Source of the DNA: Symbiodinium natans
Lineage: Eukaryota > Sar > Dinophyceae > Suessiales > Symbiodiniaceae
Length of the DNA stretch: 27,590 nucleotides
Direction of reading: 5' to 3'
NCBI GenBank assembly: GCA_905221605.1
Contig: CAJNDS010002471.1
Span: 315,001-342,590 of the forward strand
Shown one piece after another: positions 1 to 8,130 of this stretch (position 1 is the stretch's first letter; each line of letters opens with the position of its first letter). Below the pieces are notes generated by a model. That model was not told where the DNA came from. It did not search any database and was given only the letters and a program-made list of their open reading frames with translations. The position numbers were made by a program, and so were the translations under genes.

Positions 1-70
1 TGCTGGTTCTTAGTAGGGAATACATATAATCCCTTAAAGGGTATATAATAGGGCCCTAATTCCCTCCTTC
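1..70. other. Left edge, unclassified AT/GGG-rich DNA
   Basis: This short stretch before the first telomeric tract holds an imperfect inverted motif (CCCTTAAAGGG, 31-41) and several TAGGG/CCCTA words. It may be the end of a foldback element cut by the window edge, but no second copy was found. Confidence 0.25.
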
Positions 71-209
71 ACCCTAAACCCTAAACCCTAAACCCAATTT
101 ATCAGCCTTGCGGATCGAGCTCGTCGGTCTCGAAGACTTGGTCTCCCTGCTTGACCAGCCGCAACCTTGGCGGCAGTGGAAAACAGGGTTTAGGGTTTAG
201 GGTTTAGGG
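71..209. repeat. Telomeric cassette: CCCTAAA 71-95, spacer 96-185, TTTAGGG 186-209
   Basis: Two telomeric tracts of opposite orientation flank about 90 bp of ordinary GC-rich sequence. The spacer can be read as a + strand exon from 106 (after ATTTATCAG) to 187 (CAGG, then GTTTAG), open in one frame and ending in the middle of a codon. The minus strand is also open, so the strand is undecided. No homology was recognised. The tracts themselves are certain; the exon reading is only a hypothesis. Confidence 0.85.
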
Positions 210-315
210 CTCAGCATCTCAAGTCCAAGCATTCACTAGTCAAGCAATTACTCCAGGAAAATACCCACCCGCCCAAAGAATCCCACAACATTAAGAAAAT
301 ATCTCACTTATAGAA

Positions 316-418
316 CGACCTTGCCCAGTTCAAAAAATAACCTTGCCCAGTAAACAATGACCTTGCTCAGAAAAAAATGACCTTGCCCTGTAAAAAATGA
401 CCCTGCCCAGTAACTCAT
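316..418. repeat. 20-bp minisatellite, 5 units
   Basis: Five imperfect units of about 20 bp with the core RACCTTGCCCAGTAAAAAAT begin near 317, 339, 359, 379 and 399. The first period is 22 bp and the rest are 20 bp. The units differ by point changes and small gaps, so the array is not very recent. Confidence 0.85.
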
Positions 419-444
419 TAACATTAAATTATATATGAAAGAGA

Positions 445-459
445 GGTTTAGGGTTTAGG
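445..459 (+). repeat. Short TTTAGGG tract (2 units)
   Basis: Two TTTAGGG units stand alone inside non-telomeric DNA after an AT-rich stretch. Confidence 0.7.
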
Positions 460-492
460 CAGGTTGCCCCGAAATACAAACAGCTCCTTGAA

Positions 493-619
493 TTGGGATT
501 CTATAGTACCCCTTTTCTAGCAGCTCCTTAATAAGAATAAAAGTACCCCCCCCCCCCCCCCCCCCCCCCTCTACCAGAATCCCTATTCAAGACTGTCAGT
601 CAAAGGGGGAGCATCCCAA
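493..619. mobile_element. MITE-like family 6, copy 1 (diverged)
   Basis: The left end begins TTGGGAT and runs into CCCCTTTTCTAGCAG. The right end AGACTGTCAGTCAAAGGGGG plus AGCATCCCAA is its approximate inverse complement. It matches the better preserved copies at 9406 and 18176. The middle is filled by a 24-bp poly-C run (546-569). No target-site duplication is evident. The element is non-coding. Confidence 0.6.
546..569. repeat. Poly-C run, 24 bp
   Basis: An uninterrupted run of about 24 C lies inside the family 6 element. The length of such runs is prone to assembly and sequencing error. Confidence 0.9.
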
Positions 620-671
620 GTTGGGTCTTTCTAGGGCTCTTGGAGGGAGGCTCGGACCTACGATCCTGAGT

Positions 672-858
672 GGGTTTAGGGTTTAGGGTTTAGGGAGCAG
701 TTTTTCGGGCCAGGGAGCTTGTGCTCGCCCTCGGACTGATAGCACACCTTCGCGCCAGATGGTGCTTAGGAAGGATGAGTTTTTTCTGCACCCAGCCCAG
801 CCCGAAAAACTGCTCCCTAAACCCTAACCCTAAACCCTAAACCCTATAACCCTAAACC
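672..858. repeat. Foldback with telomeric plus unique arms
   Basis: A TTTAGGG tract (672-697) continues into unique sequence up to 710, and 800-821 is the exact inverse complement of 689-710, continuing into a CCCTAAA tract to 858. The perfect arm is therefore 22 bp, of which about 15 bp (GAGCAGTTTTTCGGG) is not telomeric. The loop is about 89 bp. In single-stranded form the telomeric tracts would extend the stem further. It could be a MITE with telomeric outer arms or a short intron with complementary ends. Confidence 0.85.
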
Positions 859-1776
859 GCCAAACGGAGCCGCTCTGCGGTGGAGGCGAAGTCACATCAC
901 AGGCATCAAGCAGCGCAAAGCGAGATCCTCCAAACCCCGACCCTAGCTAAACACTTTCGAAGCACTTGCCTCATGGCCAACCTCGAGCTCCCGGTCCTCA
1001 GAGCACAAAGGGCGCTGAGGAGTGGAGGGGGGGAGGGGGGAGGCGGGGGAGTTGCGGCGTGCCGTAGGTGCCATTTATAGTGACCTAGCGCCGTCTGCAC
1101 CCCGAACCATGCCGCATGTCCTCCGGGTCATAGACAGACACGGCTGCTGCGCCGTAGAGGTCATCCTCGGCTAGAGGAGAAGAGGCTTTTAAGCACAGGG
1201 GGCTATCAATTCCGAGAGACTGCTGCAGCTGAGGACTTTGGACATAGCAGCCGAATGCCCAAAGAAGATACGCTGCAAACTGGGTAGAGGGCACCATTTG
1301 GGTAGAGAGCACCGCGACGACACGCTGCAGATCGTTGCAGGCGGGATAGGAGCAAAGAGCATCACAAAGACACATTGCAAATAGGAACAGGGCAGGGAGC
1401 ACGACTCATGTCAACAATACTAGGGTACTAGGGTCTTGTTCCCAACTCGTAAAACAAGTATTGGCGCTACTGCTGTGACAATCTCAAGGTCATCCTGTTC
1501 GATTTGTGGTTTTCGGTTGGGTACTCTAACCAGCACTTGTGCGTGTAGTACTATTCGCCACAATTCTGCTACCCTGTTTCTTGTCAACTGCGCGGTCATA
1601 GTGGACGAAGAAGACGCCAAGCCAGGGAAAAACAGCTCCCGGCGTGACTGTGACTACCTACTGTTTACTTCTGAACGAGCAAACAAAAGACAACAGTTTG
1701 ACCAGTCGCTCCCTTGACAACGCTGCCCCTTGAGCAGCAAAAGGAGGACTCCACAACCCGTCCCGGCCCTTCGTCG
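859..1776. other. Non-telomeric stretch, no supportable gene
   Basis: This is ordinary mixed-composition DNA. A frame from 903 (after CACATCACAG) stays open to 1079 on the + strand, ending in a G-rich stretch (1023-1049). It could be an exon but has no recognised domain. Other frames on both strands (for example 1085-1402 minus and 1436-1717 plus) contradict one another and look like chance. No repeats of note were seen apart from a small duplicated GGGTAGAG motif at 1266-1308. Confidence 0.4.
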
Positions 1777-2097
1777 CCTAAACCCTAAACCCTAAACCCT
1801 AAACCCTGAACCCTAAACCCTAAACCCTGAACCCTAAACCCTAAACCCTAAACCCTGAACCCTAAACCCTAAACCCTAAACCCTAAACCCTAAACCCTAA
1901 ACCCTAAACCCTTGCGCTCGAAGAGGCCAGCCAGCCCTGGAGTCTGAAATCCATGCTCCAGGAGTTGGTGGGATCTGCGCCATCCTCAGTGGCAACTCTA
2001 CTGGCTTTTAAAGACCGGGTTTAGGGTTTAGGGTTTAGGGCTTAGGGTTTAGGGCTTGGGGTTTGGGGTTTAGGGTTTAGGGTTTGGGGTTTAGGGT
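1777..2097. repeat. Telomeric cassette: CCCTAAA 1777-1912, spacer 1913-2016, TTTAGGG 2017-2097
   Basis: The left tract is the longest C-strand tract in the window (about 136 bp) and carries CCCTGAA variants near 1804, 1825 and 1853, spaced 21 and 28 bp. The right tract mixes TTTAGGG, CTTAGGG and TTTGGGG. The spacer (about 104 bp) is open in one + frame through to CCGG|GTTTAG at 2018/2019, giving a peptide containing QPWSLKSMLQELVGS. A minus frame is also open. Confidence 0.88.
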
Positions 2098-2299
2098 AGT
2101 ACAGGATCCCAGTACTTCTTGGGGGGCCTGGGTCTGTGTAGGGCTTCGTCGAGCTATGCAAGGTACGTGCGGGGATAAACATGTCTGAGTGAATACGTCT
2201 GATGTCTTTTCGATGCCTTTGCAGAAGGCCGGGCATCCCCGGGCTTCTGCGGCAACTTAAGGGAAGCACGTTGATTCCCAGGTACCGGATCTTACATAC

Positions 2300-2393
2300 T
2301 ACCCAAAAGGCTCCAATGTAGTTCCTTTTTGGATTAGTTAGAGGGGATTCTAGTATACTACCACAAAAAGGTACTACATAGGAGCCTTTGGGT
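2300..2393. mobile_element. MITE-like foldback with about 33-bp terminal inverted repeats
   Basis: The left arm (2300-2332, starting TACCCAAAAGGCTCC) is the approximate inverse complement of the right arm (2361-2394, ending GGAGCCTTTGGGTA), with matching CTATGTAG/CAATGTAG and CCTTTTTGG blocks. The loop is about 28 bp. It is too short to code. Only one full copy was found; the foldback near 18044 shares a CAATGTAG block and an AAAAAGG arm, so it may be related. Confidence 0.75.
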
Positions 2394-2396
2394 ATA

Positions 2397-2598
2397 GGCT
2401 CCACACGCCCCTGCCCCACTGGTCCAGATGATTCCGGCGAGGGCCGTCAACAGCTTTGATATGGCCGCGCACCACTCCCATACTATGCCCTTCGCCGCCA
2501 GCCTACACTGTCGCAACTGCTGGCACGACGTGCCAAGGTCCTTTGAACCCCAAACCCATACACCCCCCTTCAAGCCCGAATCGGCTTTAGCTTCTTAG
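2397..2598 (+). other. Candidate exon, unknown product
   Basis: One + frame is open for about 67 codons, with mostly G or C at third positions, and contains the peptide SLHCRNCWHDVPRSFEP. It meets TAG at 2596-2598, exactly where the telomeric tract starts. A GC-type 5' splice site (TCG|GCTTTAG) at 2583/2584 is possible and would end it in phase 0. No domain was recognised. A minus frame overlaps it (2358-2573), so this may be chance. Confidence 0.2.
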
Positions 2599-2657
2599 GG
2601 TTTAGGGTTTAGGGTTAAACCCTAAACCCTAAACCCTAAACCCTAAACCCTAAACCC
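2595..2657. repeat. Head-to-head telomeric junction
   Basis: About three TTTAGGG units (2595-2616) meet about six CCCTAAA units (2617-2657) with no intervening sequence; the centre reads AGGGTTAAACCCT. Two opposite G-strand tracts joined this way are the classical signature of an end-to-end telomere fusion, as at human 2q13. A tiny intron made almost wholly of self-complementary telomeric repeat, or a palindromic insertion, would give the same sequence. Confidence 0.9.
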
Positions 2658-2669
2658 CTGATTCGGCAG

Positions 2670-2762
2670 AGAGTCCTGGACCGAGAAGGTGTGAGACCCG
2701 GTCTGCCGCATCGTCAGGGACAGGATGTGATACCTGCTACAGGATGCTACAGGCTTGTGAGG
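2670..2762 (+). other. Candidate exon, 93 nt, unknown product
   Basis: The stretch lies between ATTCGGCAG (possible 3' splice site) and GAGG|GTTTAG (possible 5' splice site). It is exactly 31 codons in phase 0 and open, with the peptide REGVRPGLPHRQGQDVIP. A second frame is also open, so the coding claim is weak. The phase would agree with the candidates ending at 2018 and 2583. Confidence 0.2.
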
Positions 2763-2817
2763 GTTTAGGGTTTAGGGTTTAGGGTTTAGGGTTTAGGGTT
2801 TAGGGTTAGGGTTTAGG
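2761..2817 (+). repeat. TTTAGGG tract, about 8 units
   Basis: A nearly perfect array with one GGTTAGGG length variant near its right end. Confidence 0.93.
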
Positions 2818-2856
2818 GGCGTGCTACACAAGGAGGGGCCCCCTTACTCTACTAAC

Positions 2857-2935
2857 TGTAGTTAAGGGACTTATAACCTAATTTAGGATCCTTATAACCC
2901 AATTTAGGGCTCTTATACCTATACTTAAAACTAGG
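2857..2935. repeat. Short AT-rich direct repeats, element remnant
   Basis: Three imperfect copies of CTTATAACCYAATTTAGG occur around 2869, 2890 and 2911. A CTTACTCTACTA word just upstream resembles the right end of family 1 elements. It may be a decayed member of that group, but no clear terminal repeat survives. Confidence 0.4.
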
Positions 2936-2961
2936 GGTGCCTCCCGAAAATCTCCAACAGC

Positions 2962-3132
2962 AACATGCGGAGCTTCGGGGGTTTGGGAACCCTGAAACCT
3001 TCAAACCTCCGAGCCCTGGCCGTCCAGAACATGAATTTCCCCTTCTTGGGCGACGGCTCCCCAAAGGTTCAATCTGCGAAAGTTCAGGATCTGCTTCAAC
3101 ACGCCTTTGAGGTCCTCCCCAAAGCCCTATAA
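2962..3132 (+). other. Candidate exon or short ORF, unknown product
   Basis: After AAATCTCCAACAG, a + frame is open for 56 codons to TAA at 3130-3132, with an ATG at 2965. It has mostly G or C at third positions and contains MRSFGGLGTLKPSNLRALAV. Possible internal GT donors follow AAG (near 3067) and GAG (3111). No family was recognised. A second frame in the same strand is open for a similar length. Confidence 0.25.
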
Positions 3133-3923
3133 CATCTCCCATGTGCGAGCTACATGCGAACAGTCTTTGAGAAAACGGAGATGGATTTTAAGGGTGGTTG
3201 CAAGGCCCATCCTTTTGCGGCTTAGTCGAAGTTCGTACGAAAGATGACAGCACATGCGCTCTTCAGCCCGTTGGGCTCATCGCTTTTGCATATGCCTGCG
3301 GTCGTTCTGCAGGTCAGCAGCTGCCCACCCCCTCCCCCCCTCCCCCCCCAAACGCCAACACCGAAATCTGCAAGCGGAAGCCTGAAGCTCAATCCCGTTC
3401 CCCAAAATGACAAGCTGCCTTCCGCTGGCAGGAGTGAAGCCAACATCCGCATCTGGTTCGCCTTAAGATCTCAGGGTCGGCCCTATAGTCCGCATCGAGC
3501 GGATGAGTCCGTGATGGGTTCGGACGCGGAGTGCCAAGGGAATGAGATTCAGCCCGCCCCAAGCGTGCCTTCCACGCGAACGGCACCACCCTCGACCCCG
3601 GGATGGAAGGTCAGAGTCCTGACAGGACACTGAAGTCGAGTTGAAGGACATCCCATTTTTGTATCCAACCCCGGTCCTGGCAATGCCATTTGACGACACC
3701 TTGCGCAGTGGGAGGGCTGACATGCTGCAGGCTTACAGAGATGGAGCGCGGTGGGGCGTCAGGACCCTTGTGCGAATTAAGAACTAGGTCTCACATGCAT
3801 CTTGCGCTGCAGCCTTCGGAAGGCTAGTGAAATTGCAGAGCATTTGTGGACTCGCCTAAAAAGGCATAGGAGTGCTCGACATCACTGTATAGAGTCGCCT
3901 TGTAATGTCCCTTTTCAACCCAG
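3133..3923. other. Non-telomeric stretch with one longer + frame (3244-3633)
   Basis: A + frame of 129 codons runs from 3244 to 3633 and crosses a pyrimidine-rich run (3324-3349) that reads as proline. A CTGCAG|GTCAGC and a later TCTGCAAG could remove the run as a small intron, leaving an open frame with NIRIWFALRSQGRPYSP. Overlapping minus frames (3222-3452, 3463-3723) weaken the case. No domain was seen. The rest (3634-3923) shows nothing notable. Confidence 0.25.
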
Positions 3924-4058
3924 GTTCCTCTCCCATCAACTCCGGGGGCTAAGCTCTTCAGCAAGGTAATTCCGCAGACTGCGCTGAAGCGGCAGAAGCG
4001 TCACTGGCTCAAGATTGTATAGTTATCTGCCACCCTCCAGGCTGACAAAAACATCTTG
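3924..4058 (+). other. Candidate exon(s) before a TTTAGGG tract
   Basis: The pyrimidine-rich CCCTTTTCAACCCAG|G is the best-looking 3' splice site seen in this part. A frame from 3924 is open for about 31 codons and contains KLFSKVIPQTALKRQKRHW, to a possible donor ATT|GTATAG (4016/4017). A further short piece after CCACCCTCCAG (4040) reads to TAG at the start of the telomeric tract. The product is unknown and the coding status unproven. Confidence 0.25.
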
Positions 4059-4094
4059 TAGGGTTTAGGGTTTAGGGTTTAGGGTTTAGGGTTT
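4059..4094 (+). repeat. TTTAGGG tract, 5 units
   Basis: A perfect array starting TAGGGTTTAGGG directly after the candidate exon. Confidence 0.93.
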
Positions 4095-4708
4095 GCACGC
4101 CCGTTCACCACAAACAGTGCCGGAACTGTCGAGGTACTCCCGTGGCGAACGCACGCGCATTCGAAAGCTTATACGTCGTATAATACTATAATAATGATAA
4201 GAAGGCAAATATTATTAAGACTATTAGTAAATTATGAATAATATTGCAAATATGAATAATCGTAATTCGGACGTGCGCGGCTCCCCTACCAAAGATAGCG
4301 CACGGGCAAGATTGGAACAAAAGAAGCTTGCCAGCTATTAAATTACGTGAACAGTGACAGCGATCGTGCATGGGGATGAGGGAGGGGAAGGGGGGAGGGG
4401 GTGCTAAGGAAGTGACTTGAGCTTTGCCGTTTGGGCGTGTGGTTGTAAGGACTTCGGTATGCACGCTACCTATGCTGAATGAATTTTCGTGAGCAGTGCT
4501 GAATAGCTCTAAGCCGTCAGCTCTCACTTGAGCCGATGTTTGGGGTTCAGTATGGGCTGTCAAAGTGATCCATGATGGACAGAGCCTTTCTGCAGCACAT
4601 GAGGCCGAACGATTCGTCTGATCAGAGGGAAGGCCCCAACGCAGAGTGTCTCAGTACTCGACCTCAACAACTACCTTGGACCCTTGGTGAGGTCACTGGT
4701 GCAGAACA
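4095..4708. other. Non-telomeric stretch with AT-rich patch
   Basis: An AT-rich, tandem-free patch (4170-4262) is followed by mixed DNA with a G-rich run (4378-4402). A minus frame (4186-4563) ends in a hydrophobic tail that is simply the translation of the AT-rich patch, so it is not called. No other structure was seen. Confidence 0.4.
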
Positions 4709-4758
4709 ACCCTAAACCCAAAACCCAAAACCCCAAAACCCCAAAACCCCCAAACCCC
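4709..4758 (-). repeat. Degenerate telomeric tract, CCCCAAAA type
   Basis: The tract starts with CCCTAAA, then becomes CCCAAAA, CCCCAAAA and CCCCCAAA. The change of unit within one tract suggests slippage of a variant unit rather than telomerase copying. Confidence 0.8.
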
Positions 4759-4790
4759 GCTTCAATTAGAAGTTCAGATTGTATGGCCTG

Positions 4791-5005
4791 AACCCTAAAC
4801 ACTAACCCTAAACAATAAACCCTAAACCCTAAACCCCAAACCCTAAACCCTAAACCCTAAACCCCAAACCGTCTCGCCTTCACTGTAGTGGCCGCTCCAG
4901 GGCGGCCGCTGCTGCCCCAGTATCCTCGCTGCTGTTGACTGAAGGGCTGGCAACTGGAGAACACCCCTGTAGGGTTTAGGGTTTAGGGTTTAGGGTTTAG
5001 GGTTT
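4791..5005. repeat. Telomeric cassette: CCCTAAA 4791-4869, spacer 4870-4969, TTTAGGG 4970-5005
   Basis: The left tract is partly degenerate (ACTAACC, AACAATA and CCCCAAA variants); the right tract is clean. The spacer is about 100 bp and GC-rich. It is open on the + strand from TTCACTGTAG|T to TGTAGG|GTTTAG and also on the minus strand from CCCTACAG|G to GAGACG|GTTTGG, so strand and coding status are undecided. Confidence 0.85.
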
Positions 5006-5435
5006 TAAGGAAGATTTGCTAAGGGAAGGGCACTGTCACAAAACAAGAGGAGATGTTGGCACCTTTCTGGGGCTTCGACTCTTACGATGCAGAGCGGACA
5101 GGGAAATCCGATCCGAGGGCAGCAGTTGGGCAGGGCACGCAAGGAATACAGCCGCCTTACACACTTACCCAAGAGACTCGATGATGATTCAGCGACACAG
5201 GCCGGTCAACAGAATGCTCCACCCGAACCCTGAGCTGGGCTGAGGCTGGGCTCCGCAGAGCTAACACATTTGACATGGGGAAATTGGGGGCACCTTCTTG
5301 GGGGGTCTAGATGAGAAGCGAATCCTACTACTTGGTGTCTATATTAAGGAACCTGATTTTCCTTCTAGGGCTCCCTGAAGCACCTGTAGGATCTCCTCCT
5401 TGCATCCCACATCCTTGCAGCCCAGGCCAGTTCCC
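5006..5435. other. Non-telomeric stretch, nothing recognised
   Basis: Mixed-composition DNA between a TTTAGGG tract and a CCCTAAA tract. One + frame (5016-5243) is open but unremarkable. No repeats or foldbacks were seen. Confidence 0.4.
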
Positions 5436-5498
5436 AACCCCTAAACCCTTAACCCTAAACCCTAAACCCTAATCCCCAAACCCCAAACCCCAAACCCT
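5436..5498 (-). repeat. CCCTAAA tract with CCCCAAA run
   Basis: About four CCCTAAA-type units are followed by three homogeneous CCCCAAA units, then a short CTCTCTCT stretch. Confidence 0.87.
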
Positions 5499-5713
5499 CT
5501 CTCTCTCAAACTCTCAGACTCGGGAATCCGTCAGCTGCCGTCTGCAGCCCGATAGGCAATGCTCTCTGAGCAACGCCCCACCGCCCATGTTAAGCAGTGC
5601 AATCCAACTACAGACCATAAATAGTGTTAACCCACGACTCAGGAACAATCTCCAACAAGATGACAGGAACCAACTCACGACACTCAGTGCGATTGACATA
5701 TAGCGCATGCACC

Positions 5714-5927
5714 GCAAACCCTAAACCCTATAAACCCTGACTTTGCCAGCCAGAGCGACCGGCGTGCAGCTCGATCACGACCTCCTCCTCCTCCATCCGG
5801 TGGTGGTGGCCGGTGGTCTCCTCAGGACGAATGACGACCGCTGGGGGCCTTGAAGTCAGAGTGGCTCTGGGCTTCGAGTTTGAGATGTAGGGTTTAGGGT
5901 TTAGGGTTTAGGGTTTAGGGTTTAGGG
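5714..5927. repeat. Telomeric cassette: CCCTAAA 5714-5739, spacer 5740-5887, TTTAGGG 5888-5927
   Basis: The spacer (about 148 bp) is GC-rich and open on both strands. On the minus strand a frame from CGAAGCCCAG to AGTCAGG|GTTTATAG contains the peptide EEEEVVIELHAGRSGWQSQ. On the + strand a frame from TTTGCCAG runs to TAG at the tract edge. Neither was recognised as a known family. Confidence 0.85.
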
Positions 5928-6047
5928 GAGATTGGACTACAAGGGCGGAGGATGTGAAGGTGGGCTTCGGCCGGAGAGTTCGGCCACGTCTAGTCGGTTG
6001 GGATTAGCGAGGCACACCGGGACTTCGAGGTACTCTGCACATAAGGA

Positions 6048-6160
6048 CCCAGATCTTCCAAAACCCCTTAGTTAAGGTATATACCTTACTTCCTAATAAG
6101 GATCCTTAAAATAGATTAGGTATAATTATTCCTTAATTGAGGGGTTTTGGAAGATCTGGG
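6048..6160. mobile_element. MITE family 2, copy 1 (113 bp)
   Basis: Perfect terminal inverted repeats of about 21 bp begin CCCAGATCTTCCAAAACCCC (6048-6068 and 6140-6160). The interior is AT-rich with TTAAGG/CCTTAATT words that lengthen the stem imperfectly. A second copy is at 17892. There is no coding capacity, so it would depend on a transposase elsewhere. No clear target-site duplication is visible here. Confidence 0.9.
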
Positions 6161-7054
6161 GAAAGGTCCCAGATCAACCACCCCCGAGTTTGCACCTGAA
6201 CTGTACACCCCCGCAGGTAGGCCATGCGAGAAAACAAGGAAACCATCCTAGCCCGGCCTACTTGCGTATACTCCCGAAGCGACTCCGTATCCGAACCATA
6301 CACAGGACCCCACCGCTTTCCGCTCCTGCATATCTCCGCCGCCGCCGTCTTCCTCGTCCTCCTCGCGTGATGGGTCATGCCCCATTGAATTCCCTTAAAC
6401 GGCATGCTCGCAAATCATGCAAGCAAACCCCCGCCATAACGTCCAATTTTGTGGAATGGGGAAGGGTGGCTGGCAATATGCATGAGCCGTAAAAACAGGG
6501 AGCTTGAGACCTGCGCAAGGCGGAGTTTCAGGGCAGGGCTTGTCGTGTGAGAGTGCTTTCACGCCTTGTTCAGGGCAGACCTTGAGCAAAAACGTTCGAG
6601 AGCCTATCAAACTGCAAAGCCATGTCGGGGAAGAGTCTCTATAGATTCTTCCAACGATGCAAGTATAAAGGTCTTCACACCCTGAAATGCCTAAAATGCA
6701 ACGAGCCGGGAGGACACGAAACCTACAATGGCAGTCAACCATTTTTGCTGTCCCTCGAAAGCAGCTGCCTGCTGGGACTGGAACAAGTCGAAACCCTTGT
6801 TGCCGTCAAACTGGAATTTGCCTCCGGAGACTGAACAAGTTCGAAGGCTTCAGGCAATGCAGGTGTTGGGTGCTAGTGTGAGGAAGAAGTACAATAGGTC
6901 GATCCAGAAATGGAGCAGGCAGGGGGCGGGAACTGAAGGAAAAGCTTCTTGCGGCGTGCGCATTCTGGCGTCAATCATCTGCAACACTGAAGCATGTACG
7001 AACAAACGATGACACGTGCCCTGAGCTTCGCTGGTCCGTGGCCCTATCATCTTG

Positions 7055-7058
<4 letters not shown>
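6161..7058. other. Non-telomeric stretch, no supportable gene
   Basis: Several overlapping frames of 60-115 codons occur on both strands (6190-6492 plus, 6395-6742 minus, 6622-6834 plus, 6728-7012 plus). They conflict and none shows a complete domain. The densest + strand cluster, 6622-7012, could hide an exon with indels or introns. No repeats were seen. Confidence 0.35.
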
Positions 7059-7116
<58 letters not shown>

Positions 7117-7120
7117 GAGA
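7059..7120. repeat. (GA)n microsatellite
   Basis: About 30 GA units with one GGG interruption near 7107, running directly into a telomeric tract. Confidence 0.95.
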
Positions 7121-7122
7121 CC

Positions 7123-7350
7123 AAACCCTAAACCCTAAACCCTAAACCCTAAACTCTAACCCTTTTTACGGCAGTCCTAAACCCTAAACCCTAAGCCTTT
7201 TTAGGGCCGGCATCCCTTGTCCGGCACTTCCTCGAGTCTGCCTTCAGAGTGCGAAACCCAACTTGACCCCGCCCAGGCTCTCGGGACAAAACCCGCCAAG
7301 GCCCCAATGCGGCTCGAGCTCCAAAAGGGTTTAGGGTTTAGGATTTAGGG
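7123..7350. repeat. Telomeric cassette: CCCTAAA 7123-7162 and 7175-7196, spacer 7197-7326, TTTAGGG 7327-7350
   Basis: The C-strand tract is split by TTTTTACGGCAGT. The spacer is about 130 bp and GC-rich. The TTTAGGG tract contains one GGATTTAGGG variant and stops 1 bp before a family 1 element. Confidence 0.85.
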
Positions 7351-7351
7351 T

Positions 7352-7447
7352 CTCAGTTGTCCACTAGGGGTTTTAAAGGTTAACCTTTGGGAATATAAGG
7401 GGAATATATTAACCCAAAAAGGTTAAAGGTTGCCTACTCTACTACTA
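7352..7447. mobile_element. MITE-like family 1, copy 1
   Basis: It shares with four other copies the outline CTCAGTTGTCC..TAGGGGTTTTAAAGG..TAACCTTTGGG, then AATATAAGGGGAA, then CCCAAAAAGGTTAAAGGTT and CCTACTCTACTACT. The internal TAACCTTTGGG / CCCAAAAAGGTTA arms form a stem. Compared with the other copies it lacks a few bases of the GTACC part at the left. It begins immediately after a TTTAGGG tract. Confidence 0.88.
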
Positions 7448-7614
7448 AGGGGTTGAGGGTTGATACCACATGTGATTCCTCGAATCTCTACCCATGCCAG
7501 TCCCCAAACGTGGTCAAGGCCATCGCATGTTAAGCAGAAAACCCCTTTTCTGCAGCCCCTGCTCTATTGCGCACCACCCCTGAAAATCCCCTTAAATCCC
7601 CTTCGCCCCTCGCC

Positions 7615-7773
7615 CCTAAACCCTAAACCCTAAACCCTAAACCCCAACTCCTTAAGAAGTAGCCCGGACCCTAAACCCTCTTCCGACCAAGGCCTGGAAC
7701 TGGAGGCGCTTTTGCCTGGGAGGTGGTGACCTGGTGAACTCGGAAAGGGTTTAGGGCATTAAAGGGTTTAGGG
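7615..7773. repeat. Telomeric cassette: CCCTAAA 7615-7645 and 7668-7680, spacer 7681-7745, TTTAGGG 7746-7773
   Basis: This is the shortest cassette: the spacer is only about 65 bp. The right tract is broken by CATTAAA. It is followed 21 bp later by another C-strand tract. Confidence 0.75.
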
Positions 7774-7794
7774 AAAGTTTGGCTTTGAGGTTAC

Positions 7795-7884
7795 TAAACC
7801 CTCAACCCTCAACCCTCAACCCAAAACGCCCTAAACCCTAAACCCTAAACCCTTTTTTTAACCTAAACCCCAAACCCTAAACCC
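7795..7884 (-). repeat. Variant CCCTCAA / CCCTAAA tract
   Basis: Three CCCTCAA units come first, then CCCTAAA units, then two poly-T interruptions. Together with the TTTAGGG tract at 7746-7773 it forms a second, imperfect head-to-head pair with a loop of about 21 bp. Confidence 0.8.
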
Positions 7885-7961
7885 TTTTTTGCATCCGGGC
7901 TATGATGTCCTGGCCGGAAAGTCTTAGCAACATTCGCGGATCCTAGCACTCGTGGCTACGA

Positions 7962-8130
7962 CCTAAACCCTAACCCCTAAACCCTAAACCCTCAACGATG
8001 GATCTTTTGAGGCGTTGGGCTTCAAAAGTGCCTTCAGTGATGGCAGGTCTTGGGGTTCGGGTCCCACCTCCTCCTCGTGCGCGTGAAGAGCCTGCAGGAT
8101 GTAGGGGGGTTTAGGGTTTAGGGTTTAGGG
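7962..8130. repeat. Telomeric cassette: CCCTAAA 7962-7993, spacer 7994-8105, TTTAGGG 8106-8130
   Basis: The spacer is about 112 bp, between a C-strand tract ending CCCTCAACG and a G-strand tract entered through GTAGGGGGGTTTAG. Confidence 0.83.

Noticed and set aside
4186-4563. Membrane protein on the minus strand with hydrophobic C-terminus
   Set aside because: The hydrophobic tail is the translation of an AT-rich patch, and there is no other support.
4709-4758. CCCCAAAA tract as a ciliate-type telomere
   Set aside because: It grades into CCCTAAA units within the same tract and is best read as a local variant.
6622-6834. CCHC zinc knuckle in a + frame (CLKCNEPGGHETYN)
   Set aside because: The C-x2-C is followed by H at the wrong spacing and the last cysteine is missing, so the motif is incomplete.
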